A DNA stretch of 64,000 nucleotides from Nematopogon swammerdamellus (GCA_946902875.1 OX336339.1:2102397-2166396); one strand, 5' to 3'; positions 1 through 10,299 are shown, counted from the stretch's first letter. Made by a program: numbers and translations. The notes: generated by a model not told the origin, from the sequence alone.

Positions 1-80
1 CGAACCGGATTGTAAAAACTAACAGGACAAATTCAAGCCTAGTGTACTACCATACGAATGATGAATAAAGAATAAAGAAT
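1..80 (+). mobile_element. LINE 3' tail fragment
   Basis: The window opens inside a sequence (CGAACCGG..., then AATAAAGAATAAAGAA) that matches the end of the LINE 3' region at 29935-29990. Only the terminal part and its polyadenylation-like AATAAAG are present. The clade cannot be told from this piece. Confidence 0.4.
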
Positions 81-338
81 TCGTCATAATTTTTTTTTGT
101 CATGTCCCGTTAATATGTGGCCGAATTTTTAAAATCAAAATATACGAGGGACGTCTATCAATTCTTGTTGCAGTGAGTGACGCAAGCAATACTCCAAGAT
201 AAAATCAAAAAAATATCTCGCAACCGCCGCCATCGCCCCGCCCCGCCCCGCGCGAGCCTCCGCGCGACCCTTTCGACAATCTTGCAAAATCTAAGTAGAG
301 CACTATTATCTATTGAATTATTGTTGCATCCGGGGAAA

Positions 339-832
339 TAAAAAAACCGGGCGAGTCGCACTCGCGTGGCGAGGGTTCCCAAAGAGGGTGGGTTTAATGT
401 CTTTGGTTCCCAATCATTGCATTTTCCGTGAGAACTTAAAAAAAAACCGGCCAAGTGTGAGTCGAACTCGCGCACCGAGGGTTCCGTATCGCCATGTCAT
501 GGTTAGCGCCACTCATGCCATCTATGGCGTGTTATGAAATCCTTCATATTAGTTAAATGTCATGATTAGTTAAAATTCTTCACGCTCTATTCGGTAGATG
601 GCGAGCGCGCATACACTTTTTCGTTTCTTCTATGGGGACCCCCGTGAATTTTTTACGTTTTCTTATTTGTTGTTATATCGGCCATAATAACACATATACT
701 ATGAACATTTCAATGGGCTAACTATTACGGTTCAAGAGATACAGAGCCCTCAGACAGACGGACGGACGGACGGACAGACAGACGGCGTAGGCTTAGTAAT
801 AGGGTCCCGTACCAGATACGGAACCCTAAAAA
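339..832 (+). mobile_element. SINE-G, two heads in tandem
   Basis: SINE-G runs from AAAACCGGCCAAGTGCGAGT through GAGGGTTCCGTA, a 'GGTAGATGGCG' block, 'GGCCATAATAACACATA', a GACA/GACG tetranucleotide tract, and ends in ATACGGAACCCTAAAAA. A truncated head starts at 339 and a fuller copy starts at 438 and runs to the terminal CCCTAAAAA. The family is short, has no reading frame of its own and recurs at least ten times here in both orientations. It looks like a non-autonomous retroposon, but I cannot prove a tRNA origin. Confidence 0.7.
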
Positions 833-839
833 TTAGGAT

Positions 840-1360
840 TTTCGTTTAGGTTTTCCAAATATAAGAAAGGCCCCTATTTTTCGAAATTTGAGAATGTTAC
901 TCGTATAACGGGATAGCTGTCAACAGTTTGCCAGAATATTTGATTCCGGACCACTGTTTGCCAAAGCCAACGCGCACTCTTTCCTCGCCCACACAGTGAC
1001 CGTTTCGCCACCTTGTAGGAACCACTACTATGGCTTTACTACGGCCGGCTCGCTCCGGAGGCAAACTGCCCAAGGATTCTTGTGTCTAAGCATTTAAACA
1101 AGCGTTAGATTTGTTTTTTTTTTCTTTGTGTGTGAAATTCAATGTATATTCCATCCCGTGTGTCAAAAACTGTTTTAAAAAACATCGATCCGACTTCAAA
1201 AAAACAACTAGAATTTAAAAGTGTTAAAATAGTATTTTATTCATATTCGTACCCGCTTTTAATCTTGAAGACGGTACAAAAGCACAAAAGGGGCCCATCT
1301 ATCAATTTTCAGGTGTGCTTGTGTACCGCCTTCAACTCAAGAGTCCGAATATGAATCAAA
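840..1360. other. No recognised feature
   Basis: AT-rich sequence with a short GC-richer patch near 960-1060. I see no convincing reading frame, RNA gene or repeat copy shared with the rest of the window. The 70-residue frame at 1142-1354 has no recognisable motif. Confidence 0.4.
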
Positions 1361-1363
1361 ATA

Positions 1364-2672
1364 TTAGGTCCTTACCCTCGTCCTTACCTATGAAATTGGT
1401 GTTTCTACAAACTGGCCACTTTGAACGTGGCTAACTTTTTTTTGCGCAGGATTTCCAAATTCAAATATTTTCTGTTATAAAGGCAAATTATTCTTTTTTC
1501 AAAGTCAGTTGTTCGTTTGTTTTCCCACCGTTCGGCGTTCGGTTTTTTTTTACATCGCTGATTCTGTGACCATGTAAAAATCTAAATTGCGTGTTATTTT
1601 CGAATATGAATTCCGTCCCGGCACCAACGCAGCACAAACGGCACACAATATCATCGACGTGAATGGACCAGGTATTGTAAGTGAACGCACTGTGCGTTTT
1701 TGGTTTGATCGCTTCCGTTCTGGAAATTTTCATCTCAATGATGAGCCCCGTGGCCGATCGGAGACGAAAGTCGATAACGGTGAATTGAAAGCCATAGTTG
1801 AAGCAGATTCATCACAAACCACGTTGGAATTAGCAGCAGCCTTCAATGTAAGTGATGAAACGATACTGATTCATTTACGTCAAATTGGAAAGATAAAAAA
1901 GCTCGGAAAGTGTACCGTATGAACTCACTGAACAACAACAATAAAATCGCGTCGAAGCTTGTCTTAACTTGTTGAATAGGCACAGAAATGAGGGGATTCT
2001 GAATCGGATTGTCACTTGTGATGAAAAGTGGATCCTGTAAGACAAGCGAAAGCTTCCGCCGCACTGGTTGGACACAGGGGAGGCAGCCAAACCGTGTCCC
2101 AAACGCAAATTGAGTCAAAAGAAGTTGCTTATCAGTGTATGGTAGACCTGTGCCGGCATTATTCATTACAGTTTCTTGATACCTGGCGCAACAATTACTA
2201 CAGATGTGTACTGTGAAGAATTGAAAATGATGGATGATGGATAAGATCGCTGTCAAACAACCGAGACTTGTCAATTGCTCTAGTCCACTCCTTCTTCACG
2301 ACAACGCTCGCCCACACACCGCACAACTGACCGTCTCAAAACTACAGGAGTTACGACTGGAAACTCTCCGTCACCCACCATATTCACCAGACCTTGCTCC
2401 AACTGATTTCCATTTTTTTCGGAATTTTGGATAACTTTTTACAGGGAAAAAAATTCAAATCCGATGAGGCAGTGAAAAACGCCTTTAAGGAGTTCATCGA
2501 TTCCCGTCCCCAGGATTTCTATAGCAGAGGCATCAATGAACTTCCAGTAAAATGGCAAAAGAGCATTGATAATAATGGCCAATACATTGATTAATAAAAT
2601 ATATATTTTTCATATAAAAAAATTGTTCGATTTTTTCTTTATAAAACGCCAATTTCATAGGTAAGGACCTAA
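1364..2672 (+). pseudogene. Degenerate mariner element, D,D34D transposase relic
   Basis: A 1.3-kb element flanked by TA duplications (1362-1363 and 2673-2674), with terminal inverted repeats beginning TTAGGTCCTTACC and ending GGTAAGGACCTAA. The 5' repeat carries a small internal duplication. The N-terminal DNA-binding part is open at 1587-1922 and contains the GPGIVSERTVRFWFDRF and GKIKKL blocks typical of mariner transposases. The first catalytic Asp lies in VTCDEKW (codon at 2020), the second in LLHDNARPHTAQ (2300) and the third in SPDLAPTDFHFF (2405). The 34 residues between the second and third give D,D34D. The three blocks are in different frames with stops between them, so the gene is dead. 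The similarity of the VDN-L-AI-EAD block to cecropia-subfamily members such as Hsmar1 is from memory. Confidence 0.9.
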
Positions 2673-2674
2673 TA

Positions 2675-2950
2675 TTATTGAAATTAAGAAAATTATTAAT
2701 ATTCAGCAACTAACAATTTCGTGGATCGCCTCAAAGACCTAGTAAAAGCGAGCATAACGCTATATAACCGCTCCGTGTTCGGTGTTCGGTTATTCTGTTA
2801 CGAGGAACACGTCGAAAGGCCAAGGTCGAGCCGGGGCTAGACGTCCGTCCGTCGGCGGCGTTGCGCGACTAAACTTTGCTGTATCTATTTCTTAGTCCCA
2901 GAACACAGGTGATTTTTTTTTAATTAGGTCGCGACCGCAGATCATAGAGA
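2675..2950. other. No recognised feature
   Basis: Mixed-composition sequence with a CG-rich patch at 2810-2870. No repeat copy or coding sequence was recognised. Confidence 0.35.
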
Positions 2951-2969
2951 AAAACCGGCCAACAGAATC

Positions 2970-3118
2970 ATAGAAAAAAAACAGGGTCATTCCTACCAAA
3001 CAAAAAAAAGCATTTTCAAAATCGGCCCACAATTATTGACGGAGTAATCGCGTAACAAACATACAAAAAAACATACAGTCGAATTGAGAACCTCCTCCTT
3101 TTGAAGTCGGTTGATAAC
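2970..3118 (-). repeat. Repeat F copy, reverse
   Basis: Reverse copy of a repeat whose forward end reads AACCGACTTCAAAAGGAGGA, followed by a 'CAATTCGACTGTATG' block and 'CCGATTTTGAAAATG'. A forward copy is at 58968-59090. It is a dispersed element of unknown type with no coding capacity seen. Confidence 0.55.
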
Positions 3119-3417
3119 CCAAAAGCAGTCGTCCGTCGGTCGCGACCTACACAAGAATGTGTTTCGTGCCTAATAATTACTAACAACTGTTGTAACATTT
3201 AACTTACTCGATAAAATATTTAGCTGTTATCTGATCGGCGAGTTCGTTTCCTGCTGTCCGTCTGTCTCTAGTTTCAACTATTGTGTTCTGTTGTATTGTT
3301 GTCCGAGTGTTTTGACATGAAAACAATTCAATGATTTTGTCATATTCATATTTATTTCTAGCTGTTTGCCCGCAGTATAATTGTAGGTAGCACTTATAAT
3401 TTGAGTCGACGCAATAT

Positions 3418-3508
3418 ATTCTCTCTCTCTCTCTCTCTCTCTCCTCCCCCCTCCCTCCCCCCCCCCTCCCTCCCTGCCCCCCCCCTCCCTCCCTGCCCCC
3501 CCCCCTAC
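3418..3508. repeat. (CT)n followed by C-rich simple repeat
   Basis: About 12 CT units pass directly into runs of C interrupted by CTCCCTCCCTG. It is a plain pyrimidine tract without the repeat-T terminus that flanks the other long CT arrays in this window. Confidence 0.9.
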
Positions 3509-3517
3509 TTGACTAAA

Positions 3518-3563
3518 CGTTAATTCAGTGCGGTGGTATCAATCCAGGCGGGTTAAGTCCTAC
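3518..3563 (-). mobile_element. SINE-A core fragment, reverse
   Basis: ATTCAGTGCGGTGGTATCAA followed by a GGCGGGTTAA block matches the reverse complement of the SINE-A core. The head and tail are missing. Confidence 0.5.
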
Positions 3564-3631
3564 CATTCATTTAATTTCATTTATTTAGCATAAGCCTCGT
3601 TTAGTTTATTTAGAACAGAACAGAAATAGAA

Positions 3632-3850
3632 TAGAAATGCTTTATTGCACACAAAAACACAAACAAAGATACAGAAGACAGAAGATAACATATACAGAAG
3701 AGCAATAGAAATTAACAAGAGAACAATAGCGTGCAAAGGCTATATTGTAAAAGGGCCTGTTGCTTTACTTAAACAAGTTGTGAATCATCAGGTGGATGAC
3801 GCCAGGGTCTTTGTGAGTGCCATGACGATCACCCTAATAACAACGTATCG
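3632..3850 (-). mobile_element. Possible LINE 3' end, reverse
   Basis: GCTTTATTGCACACAAAAAC followed by A-rich sequence resembles the reversed 3' untranslated end of the LINE at 53985-54050, which also begins with CTTTATTGCACAAAAAG. Only this end and a weak 'AAGGCTATAT' region are recognisable. Confidence 0.35.
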
Positions 3851-4204
3851 GCCGTAAAATGCATCTGCGGAAGTATAAGTAGGTAGCAACAATTTTGACG
3901 TTCGGTTGATCATTTGCTGCCTCTATATTTCCAGGCGCTTTTTATAACAACACACTTTCTCCTCTAGAGATGTGTAGAATCGATGAAGGATAGAAAAATG
4001 TCTAGAATATAATCATTAATGTCAATCATTGACTGGAATGAAATATCCAACGCATTGTGGTTTAGAACTAAAAATAATTACAACGCACAACAGGGCGCGA
4101 TCAGAACTTGGATGGATGACGCTGATGCAAATCCTTTCTTCACGTATTTTTGTGGAATTCGTAAAAAATACGGCAATAACGAATTTTTAGTATTACAACA
4201 TTTT
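3851..4204. other. AT-rich stretch, one weak 5S-like tract
   Basis: The stretch 4088-4125 (CAGGGCGCGATCAGAACTTG, then GATGGATGAC) resembles a decayed version of the 5S-like segment of SINE-A. No A box or core accompanies it. Nothing else was recognised. Confidence 0.3.
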
Positions 4205-4205
4205 T

Positions 4206-4381
4206 ATGTCTCCAACTCTTGATCTTTATGTGTCCAACGGTTGTTCTGTATGTCTCCAACTCTTGTTCTGAATGTGTCTAACTCTTGGTATTTATGTCTC
4301 CAACACTTGTTCTGTATGTCTCCAACTGTTGTTCTGTATGTTTCCAACTGTTGTTTTTTATGTCTCCAACTCTTGTTCTTT
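4206..4381. repeat. 22-bp minisatellite, first block
   Basis: About eight units of a 22-bp motif (TATGTCTCCAACTCTTGTTC plus two bases) with one to four substitutions each. The unit length is not a multiple of three, so the overlapping frames are accidental. The array resumes at 4745. Confidence 0.9.
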
Positions 4382-4744
4382 CCCCTCTTCTCTTCTTCTC
4401 TTTCATCTCTCACCATGTATGTCGTAAAGGCTACTAAGGGATAAGGACAAGATGCCGTGCTAAAGGGAGCCAGGCTCGCCACCTCTCACATTGGCACGGT
4501 ACTTCCACCGACCGAGTCATGCAGCAGGTGGGTCTTCGTGCCTTACTTGCTGCTTGATCGATTGAATCTTGTTCGAATACTTCACCCCTTACTAGGCTCA
4601 AATTGTACCCAGTTGGCTACAATTTGAGCCTAGTAAGGGGCAAGGGAAGGGACCTAATTTACCAGAGTTATTGAAGTACAACACCGAGTACTCTGCTTAC
4701 CCCGATTGTCGGGATTCAGCGTGTGTGATATGTATATATGTACT
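4382..4744 (+). mobile_element. Repeat C copy interrupting the minisatellite
   Basis: Repeat C carries CATGTCGTAAAAGGCGACTA, 'GGATAAGGACAAGATGCCGT', 'CCACCGAGTCATGCAGCAGG', 'TTGCTGCTTGATCGATTGAA' and 'CCCCGATTGTCGGGATTCAG', and ends in a TATG microsatellite. This copy lacks the first 60 bp. In its middle, the normal 'GAAACGTGGTGGTCGGTGTT' segment is replaced by a perfect palindrome made of SINE-B core sequence (4585-4640). Confidence 0.7.
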
Positions 4745-4814
4745 CTTGTTCTTTATGTCTCCAACTCTTGTCCTTTATGTCTCCAACTCTTGTTCTTTAT
4801 GTCTCCAACTCTTA
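4745..4814. repeat. 22-bp minisatellite, second block
   Basis: Three more units of the motif seen at 4206-4381, in phase and in the same orientation. The two blocks are best read as one array split by repeat C. Confidence 0.85.
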
Positions 4815-5176
4815 TAATGTAGTTAGTTAATAGCGGAATTATCCTGTGAATGTATAAATAAATTCACGCATGTAACGTTGTTTGCTCTCGAAGTGCGTGC
4901 ACGTCTTGATAAAATACACCATTAGCTGTGATCTCGCAACATCCAGACAATTTACCCAATCAGACTCATTGTGAGGACGCCGAGAGCTGCCCGGCCATAA
5001 CTCACTCGCCGCAACTGCTCGCGCCGCCGCCGTCGACAGAGGAAGCCGCATCCTAATTCACTGCCATTCTTCCAGCTTCACTATTATCTATCACTTGCAC
5101 CATTCGTACAGTTACCGGCAGAAAATAATGCGCAATAATGGTTTCAGAGTAGAGAATGAGAGAGAATTGAGATTTT
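4815..5176. other. No recognised feature
   Basis: Mixed sequence with a GC-richer patch at 4970-5050. No repeat or gene was recognised. Confidence 0.35.
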
Positions 5177-5707
5177 GTCAGCCTCGATAGCTCAGTGGTG
5201 CAGACAGTCAACTGTTGCTATTGATAGTTAAGCAACGCTGGGCGCGGTCAGTACTTGGATGGGTGACCGCTCGACCGTTGGAGGCTGACCGTGGTTCGTA
5301 TTCCACGTTAAACTGTAGGTCCCTTCCCTTCTTACCTAACTAGGTCTTAGGGTTCCGGGTTGATACCACCGCCTGTGCTGCGGTTACGCAATTGCGCGTG
5401 CGCCGCCTTTACGACAATGAAAGCTATTTAGGTATGTAGAGTGAGAATGGAATATCTAAGGGATATGACTCCCTTCTTATATTACTAGGTGGTAGGGTTC
5501 AACCCGCCCGGGTTGGTACCACCGCACTGAATGAAACGTCGCGTCGGTCGAAACGACTATGTCAACAGTTTGTATTTTCCGTCCAGTTCAGCGTAGCCAG
5601 CACGACCGAAGGGAAGCACTGACGTGGCACCAAGTTCACCCGAGGTTATGGGTGCCATTGCGGATGTTGTAGGTGATGTAGCCAACCGTGTCAGTTTCTC
5701 TAACAAA
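5177..5707 (+). mobile_element. SINE-A head joined to D-head variant
   Basis: A normal SINE-A head (GTCAGCCTC, A box TAGCTCAGTGG, 5S-like segment, GAGGCTGAC, then GGTTCGTATTCC) runs to about 5371, inside the core. There a second element begins (CCTGTGCTGCGGTTACGCAA, then GAAAGCTATTTAGGTA and AAGGGATATGACTCCCTTC). It re-enters the same core at ACTAGGTGGTAGGGTTCAAC and continues to the normal SINE-A tail (AACCGTGTCAGTTTC). The D head also occurs with the core and tail at 57450-57789, so it is a family of its own. This locus looks like recombination or insertion within the shared core. Confidence 0.75.
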
Positions 5708-5786
5708 AGAAATGATTTCAGAGTGGAATGAGTTTCGAGACAGAGCTTAGTTGGATGGAGTGGTAAAATAGTATACGAGATTTTAG

Positions 5787-6063
5787 GGTTCCGTATCCGT
5801 CGTACGGGACCCTATTACTAAGCCTACGCCGTCTGTCTGTCTGTCTGTCTGTCTGTCCGAGGGCTGTATCTCTTGATCCGTAATAGGTAACCGGTTGAAA
5901 TTTTCACAGGAATGTGTTATTTTGGCAAATAAAAAAAAACAACAAAAAAGTAGAAAAAGTGAAAAATTAAGGGTCCACATACAAGAAACGTGTTTTTTAA
6001 ATTTTTTTTTTTTGTCGTGCGGAAACCTCGGTGCGCGAATCCGACTGGCACTTGGCCGGTTTT
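5787..6063 (-). mobile_element. SINE-G, reverse
   Basis: Reads in reverse from TTTTAGGGTTCCGTATCCGT, through a GTCT microsatellite, to GGCACTTGGCCGGTTTT. The central 'GGTAGATGGCG' block is missing, so it is a short subtype. Confidence 0.75.
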
Positions 6064-6067
6064 CAGG

Positions 6068-6424
6068 GTTCCGTATCCTTCGTACGGGACCCTATTACTA
6101 AGCCTACGCCGTCTGTATGTCTGTCTGTATGTCTGTCTATACGTCTCTCTGTCCGAGGGCTGCTTCTCTTGAACCGTAATAGGTAGCCTGTTGAAATTTT
6201 CACAGAATATGTGTTATAAATATAAGTGCAATATATGAAAAATAAGAAAAATTTAGAAAATTAACGGGGTCCCCATACAAGAAACTAACAAGTGTATGCG
6301 GGCCATCTACCGAAAACATTCTGAAGCATTATCTAATCTAGATGGCGTGAGTGGCGCTGACCATGACATGGCGATACGGAACCCTCGGTGCGCCAGTTCG
6401 AATCGCACCTGGCCGGTTTTTTTT
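6068..6424 (-). mobile_element. SINE-G, reverse, full-length subtype
   Basis: Lies immediately after the previous copy in the same orientation. It includes the 'GCCATCTACCGAAAA' block and the ATGGCGATACGGAACCCTCG head, ending CTGGCCGGTTTTTTTT. It abuts a reversed LINE fragment. Confidence 0.75.
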
Positions 6425-6575
6425 ATGGAAAGCGCGACATGTTTTGCCGAGCCAACGATAAGTTGTCTAACGACGCCTATGGACGTTCGGCCTTGTGCGG
6501 GGGTCGCGAATGCCATGCCGGCCTGACAGATGCCTATACACGCCCTCTTGAAGGACCGAAACTGTACTGAAACGG
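6425..6575 (-). pseudogene. LINE ORF2 C-terminal fragment
   Basis: On the minus strand the frame reads EGVYRHLSGRHGIRDPRTRP, then NVHRRR and a stop. This is the ORF2 C-terminal end that recurs at 7615, 14310 and 41735. 'RHLSGRHGIR' corresponds to the tail after the 'LGSFKRGVN' motif of Jockey-like LINEs, as I remember them. No reverse transcriptase domain is present. The poly-T on the left is shared with the adjoining SINE-G. Confidence 0.6.
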
Positions 6576-6644
6576 ATAAAATTGGATAGTTTTGGCCAAT
6601 TTGCAAGAACGTCGCTTCGAATTTTTGAAGTTTCGCATATTATA

Positions 6645-7096
6645 TTAAAAACCACCGACGCTTAAAAAGTCGCAAATAATTTGCGTTTACTTACTTAAAT
6701 GAGTCAGGGGACCGCTAAGTAAATTCCCGCGCTGCTCTGAGTTTTTATATTTTATTTACTTAGCGGTCCCCCGACTCCTTTAAGTAAGTAAACGGAAATA
6801 ATTTTTTACTTTTTAAGGGTCCGGGTTTTTTAAATTTGTAATTTAACTTTTACTTCAAGTTAAAAAAACCGCATGCAAATCGGTCCACTTTTTATGATAA
6901 TTAATTTCTTTATTACTTAATTACTTGATTAATTGATTACAAACATAGGTAACAACCATCCCGATTAAACCAGCTTTCTAATAAAAAAACCATATCCATC
7001 CGTTTGGGAGTTACGATGCGACAGACAGACACCCATACACACATATACAGACACGTTAAACTTATAATACTCCTCTTCTTGCGTCGGGAGTTAAAC
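6645..7096 (-). mobile_element. Repeat J, near full length, reverse
   Basis: Repeat J contains a 'CTTAGCGGTCCCCCGACTCC' block, the line 'ATCCGTTTGGGAGTTACGAT', a GACA run and a terminal CGTCGGGAGTTAAA. Related copies are at 18441-18680 and 53460-53878. It is a non-coding dispersed element with CCCGAC-type ends at both sides. Its class is undetermined. The 175-residue minus-strand frame across it has no recognisable domain. Confidence 0.6.
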
Positions 7097-7614
7097 CCAT
7101 GGATCAATTGTCGATACTCTCTAAGTAAAGCTTTTTTGTTAACAGTATAATACAATTTTATAAATAAACAGATTGTTAAATTAATCCATACAAGTAGGTA
7201 TGAGCCGGAGTTCGGATAATCGAAATTCGAGCGACGTATGCGCGCGCGCAACGCACGGATCGACCTCGTGCACCGAAGAATAGCGTTGCCCAATGCATAG
7301 GGTACCGAATGCGCGTCCAGTACATCGTGGCTTGCCAGTGGACACCATACCAGTATACCCTTGTGAATACAACACGCCTGTTGGTACCTGGCATTATATA
7401 CAATGGACCTGTTGTAATATGCGTGGGCGCCGGGTCTGTGCACTATAGCCAATACCCACTCCATCGGTCAGATCACTTTGCTTGCACTATATCAAATGTT
7501 AATGAATAATAGAAGAACTCTGCACGATTTAACTAACCTATCTAAAGTAGGACAAGCTACATGTAGGAACATTAACAAGTATACATTAACAACTTACTTA
7601 GTTCCTTTATTTAC
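7097..7614. other. No recognised feature
   Basis: Several overlapping open frames of 60-75 codons with no motif occur on both strands. A CG-rich patch lies at 7230-7330. I see no repeat shared with the window. Confidence 0.3.
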
Positions 7615-7835
7615 AGGGTTGCCAACATGTGGAATTCACTCCCACCTGAATCCTGTTCTCTAATGTACAGTCTGGGGTACTTCAAACATAATGTGAAGGT
7701 GCACTTAGCCGGCCGACATGGTATTCGCAGCCCCCGTAAATATCCGAATGCCCGTGGGCGCCGTCGGACTACACCTCTGCGTTAGTCTGGGCGCGCCATT
7801 TGTCATTCTTCCCATAAAAAAAACAACAACATTAA
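7615..7835 (+). pseudogene. LINE ORF2 C-terminal fragment
   Basis: The frame reads ANMWNSLPPESCSLMYSLGY, then FKHNVKVHLAGRHGIRSPR and NARGRRRTTPLR before a stop, followed by an A-rich end at 7816. 'WNSLP' and 'LGYFK-NV--HL-GRHGIR' are the terminal motifs of Jockey-like LINE ORF2 as I know them. It is 5' truncated, as is usual for LINE insertions, and is followed after four bases by SINE-A. Confidence 0.7.
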
Positions 7836-7838
7836 TTT

Positions 7839-8228
7839 GTCAGCCTCGGTAGCTCAGTGGTGCGGTCGGTCGACTGTTTTTAAGCAACCCTGAGCGCGGT
7901 CAGTACTTGGATAGGTGACTGCTCGACCGTTGGAGGCGGACCGTTGTCCGGAATCCACATAAACCGTAGGTCCCTTCCCTTCTTACCTTAATAGATGGTA
8001 GGGTTTATCCCGCCCGGGCTGGTACCACCGCACTGAATGAAACGTCGGTCGAAGCGGCTATGTAAATAGTTCGTGTTTTCCGTCCAGTTCAGTGTAACCG
8101 ACACGAAAGGAAGGGAAGCACTGACATGGCGCCTAGTTCACCCTCTGTTATGGGCTGATATCACAGATGTTGTAGCTGTAGGTGATGTAGCCAACCTTGT
8201 CAGTTTCGACAAAAAAAAATAAAAAAAA
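7839..8228 (+). mobile_element. SINE-A, full length
   Basis: The head carries TAGCTCAGTGG, a shortened 5S-like segment (AAGCAACCCTGAGCGCGGTC, then GTACTTGGATAGGTGAC) and GGAGGCGGAC. The core GGTAGGGTTTATCCCGCCCG and the tail ending TGTCAGTTTCGACAAAAAAAAA follow. It is more divergent than the copy at 36986. Confidence 0.85.
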
Positions 8229-8535
8229 CCTAAAGACTGTGCAAAATTTCAGCTCGTATCAATTTCGGCACTCGCCTAACAGGATATTATAAAGTGACCG
8301 AAAGTTCCATCAATACTGACCGCAATCGGGGGGTCGAGGCGCGCACGACGCGGCACACCGCACTCGCGCAGATTATAATTAATAATCCTACATTTCCTAA
8401 CACCGAGAACAATGCAAGATTAATGAAATCAAGAGCGAAAGCTCTATGTGGACATCGGATACTTCCAGCGAAGGAATTAAAACTTTAGATCTGTCATTAT
8501 TACTTATAATGCAAGAGTGTATAATATAATATATA

Positions 8536-8941
8536 CAACGTGTCCCAAAACTCAACGTCAAGCGGGAACCAGGAAGTAGGCCAGTTTATGACTACCAAGG
8601 GAAAAATAAAAAATAAATCTGAGTCATTTGTTTTTTATAATACGAGCATTTTTTGAAAAAACGTTCAAAATTGACATCTCGTACAACATTTTAGGTAATA
8701 CGACTACAAATTTGCAAATATAATTGTTCAAATTTTTATATTGGAAGCCTTAATAACTCTACTATTGATAACTATCCCAAATAAAACCAGAATGCTTGTA
8801 GTTTTACCAAAAAAAATATTAAGTAAATTTTTTTTCTTAAAAAAAAAATTACTCAGATTTGTTTTTCTTATTATTCCCAGGGTATTCATAAACTGGCCTA
8901 CTCCCTGGGTCCCGCTTTACGTTGAGTTTTAGAACACATTG
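8536..8941. mobile_element. MITE with ~100-bp inverted repeats, TA duplication
   Basis: The left end CAACGTGTCCCAAAACTCAA and the right end ...AGTTTTAGAACACATTG are inverted copies extending about 100 bp inward (CGGGAACC-AGGAAGTAGGCC against GGCCTACTCCCTGGGTCCCG). Both sides are flanked by TA (8534-8535 and 8942-8943). TA targets and CA-starting ends fit the Tc1/mariner superfamily. The centre is AT-rich and non-coding. I see no second copy here. Confidence 0.8.
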
Positions 8942-8949
8942 TAGATACA

Positions 8950-9294
8950 CGAGTTGGACATAATAATACGTGCATGCCCACCAATGATATGTAAGTTCAC
9001 ATGCTCAACGAATGCTGCTTCTATCGTTTTGAACAAAATTAGCTTCCAGTAGACGAATGGCTTTCAATGGCTGACGGTAGATAAATGGTACGACGGAATG
9101 CGCGCGCGCCTTACCTTTGTCTCCACCGCTCGGGTTAAGAGCGGTGCGGTGTGATCGGTCACAAAGTCAAGGCCGCGTCTGCGCGCGCACCTCACTGCCG
9201 CCGCCCCCGCAATCGCTGGCGGGCTGCTCGAACTTTTACTAATTTTAATTTGATCGTTTGATAATATTCATTCATTTTATTATTTATTTATTTA
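8950..9294. other. No recognised feature; CpG-richer patch
   Basis: The patch at 9100-9220 is CG-rich and unlike its surroundings. No start codon with a long frame follows it. It could be regulatory, but there is no specific motif. Confidence 0.3.
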
Positions 9295-9670
9295 TATCTT
9301 TTGCTCGCGTCTTCGCTCGCGTGAAATTCGAATTTAAAAAGAAGAAAGCAAGTAAGCCCGCTACCGTACCTTTATTTCGGCGCGCGGAATAATTCGGTTT
9401 GTACGAGAGCCACATCTTAGCGTAACATGGAACTGAATTTTGTTTAACCTATCCTGTGTCGCGTATAGTTAAATGTACTTGTGCTAAGTTTCAAAGAATT
9501 CGGATGATTGGTTTATGAGTTGTGGAGGAACATATGTACATACATACAGAAAAGATTTCTAAAAAATCGTCACTTCAGTTTTAGTACGAGTATCATACAT
9601 AGAGTCTACAAACGCAGGGTCTCATAAAACAAAGTAAATTACTCCCTTACAGATTTATTATTAGCATTGA
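9295..9670 (-). mobile_element. Hel (Helitron-like), reverse
   Basis: In the forward sense Hel starts TCAATACTAATAATAAATCTG and ends GCGAAGCCGCGGGCAAAAGCTAGT-type sequence. A TC start, a GC-rich terminal hairpin and a CTAGT end are Helitron hallmarks. Each copy has no gene and is about 390 bp. This copy has a damaged terminus (TTTTGCTCGCGTCTTCGCTC in reverse) and an intact inner end (TTATTAGCATTGA). Confidence 0.65.
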
Positions 9671-9917
9671 TTTTATTGGAGACTAAAACGAGTAAAGAAT
9701 AATACATATTTACAATTTAAACATAAGAAAACAGAAGAAAAAAAAAGAAGAATTGAAGCTAAGTCAAAATTATGTAAGTCATAAAAATTATGTAAGTTAT
9801 CAATTAAGGTAATCAGAGTAATCGACGTTGTGCTGCAGCAACTCGGGTGAATTATCGTTTTTTCAACGTTTTTTTTTGTGGTACTGAAACTTGTTGCGAG
9901 TACGACTTGCACTTGGC

Positions 9918-10133
9918 CATTTTTTTTTATGGAAATTGACACGGTTGGCTACATCATCTACTACATCTGTGATGTCAACTCATAACATCTTGGTGAACTA
10001 GGTGCCATGTCAGTGCTTACATTCGGTCGTACCGGCTACACTGAAAAGGAAGGAAAACAAGAACCATTTACATAGCCGTTTCAACCGACATTTCATTCAG
10101 CGCGGCGGTACCAACCCGGACGGGTTACTCGAC
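9918..10133 (-). mobile_element. SINE-A tail and core, reverse
   Basis: Begins with poly-T and GACACGGTTGGCTACATCAT, then continues through the full tail to the core ACCAACCCGGACGGGTTA. The head is absent, giving a 5' truncation in the element's own orientation. Confidence 0.8.
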
Positions 10134-10299
10134 TCTTACGACATGAACGGGGGGAGAGATGTATTAATCGTCGGCTACATTGCACGAGATTGCAATGACA
10201 ACGCTTCGCGTCGGTCAGTGGGTCGCGGTTACAGTATGGATTGGGATTCGCATCACACGCGACGCTGCTGGTAGAAGCAGGGCGAGGTACTGGAGTCAG

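Noticed and set aside
1587..1922. Active mariner transposase
   Set aside because: The catalytic blocks are in different frames with stops between them.
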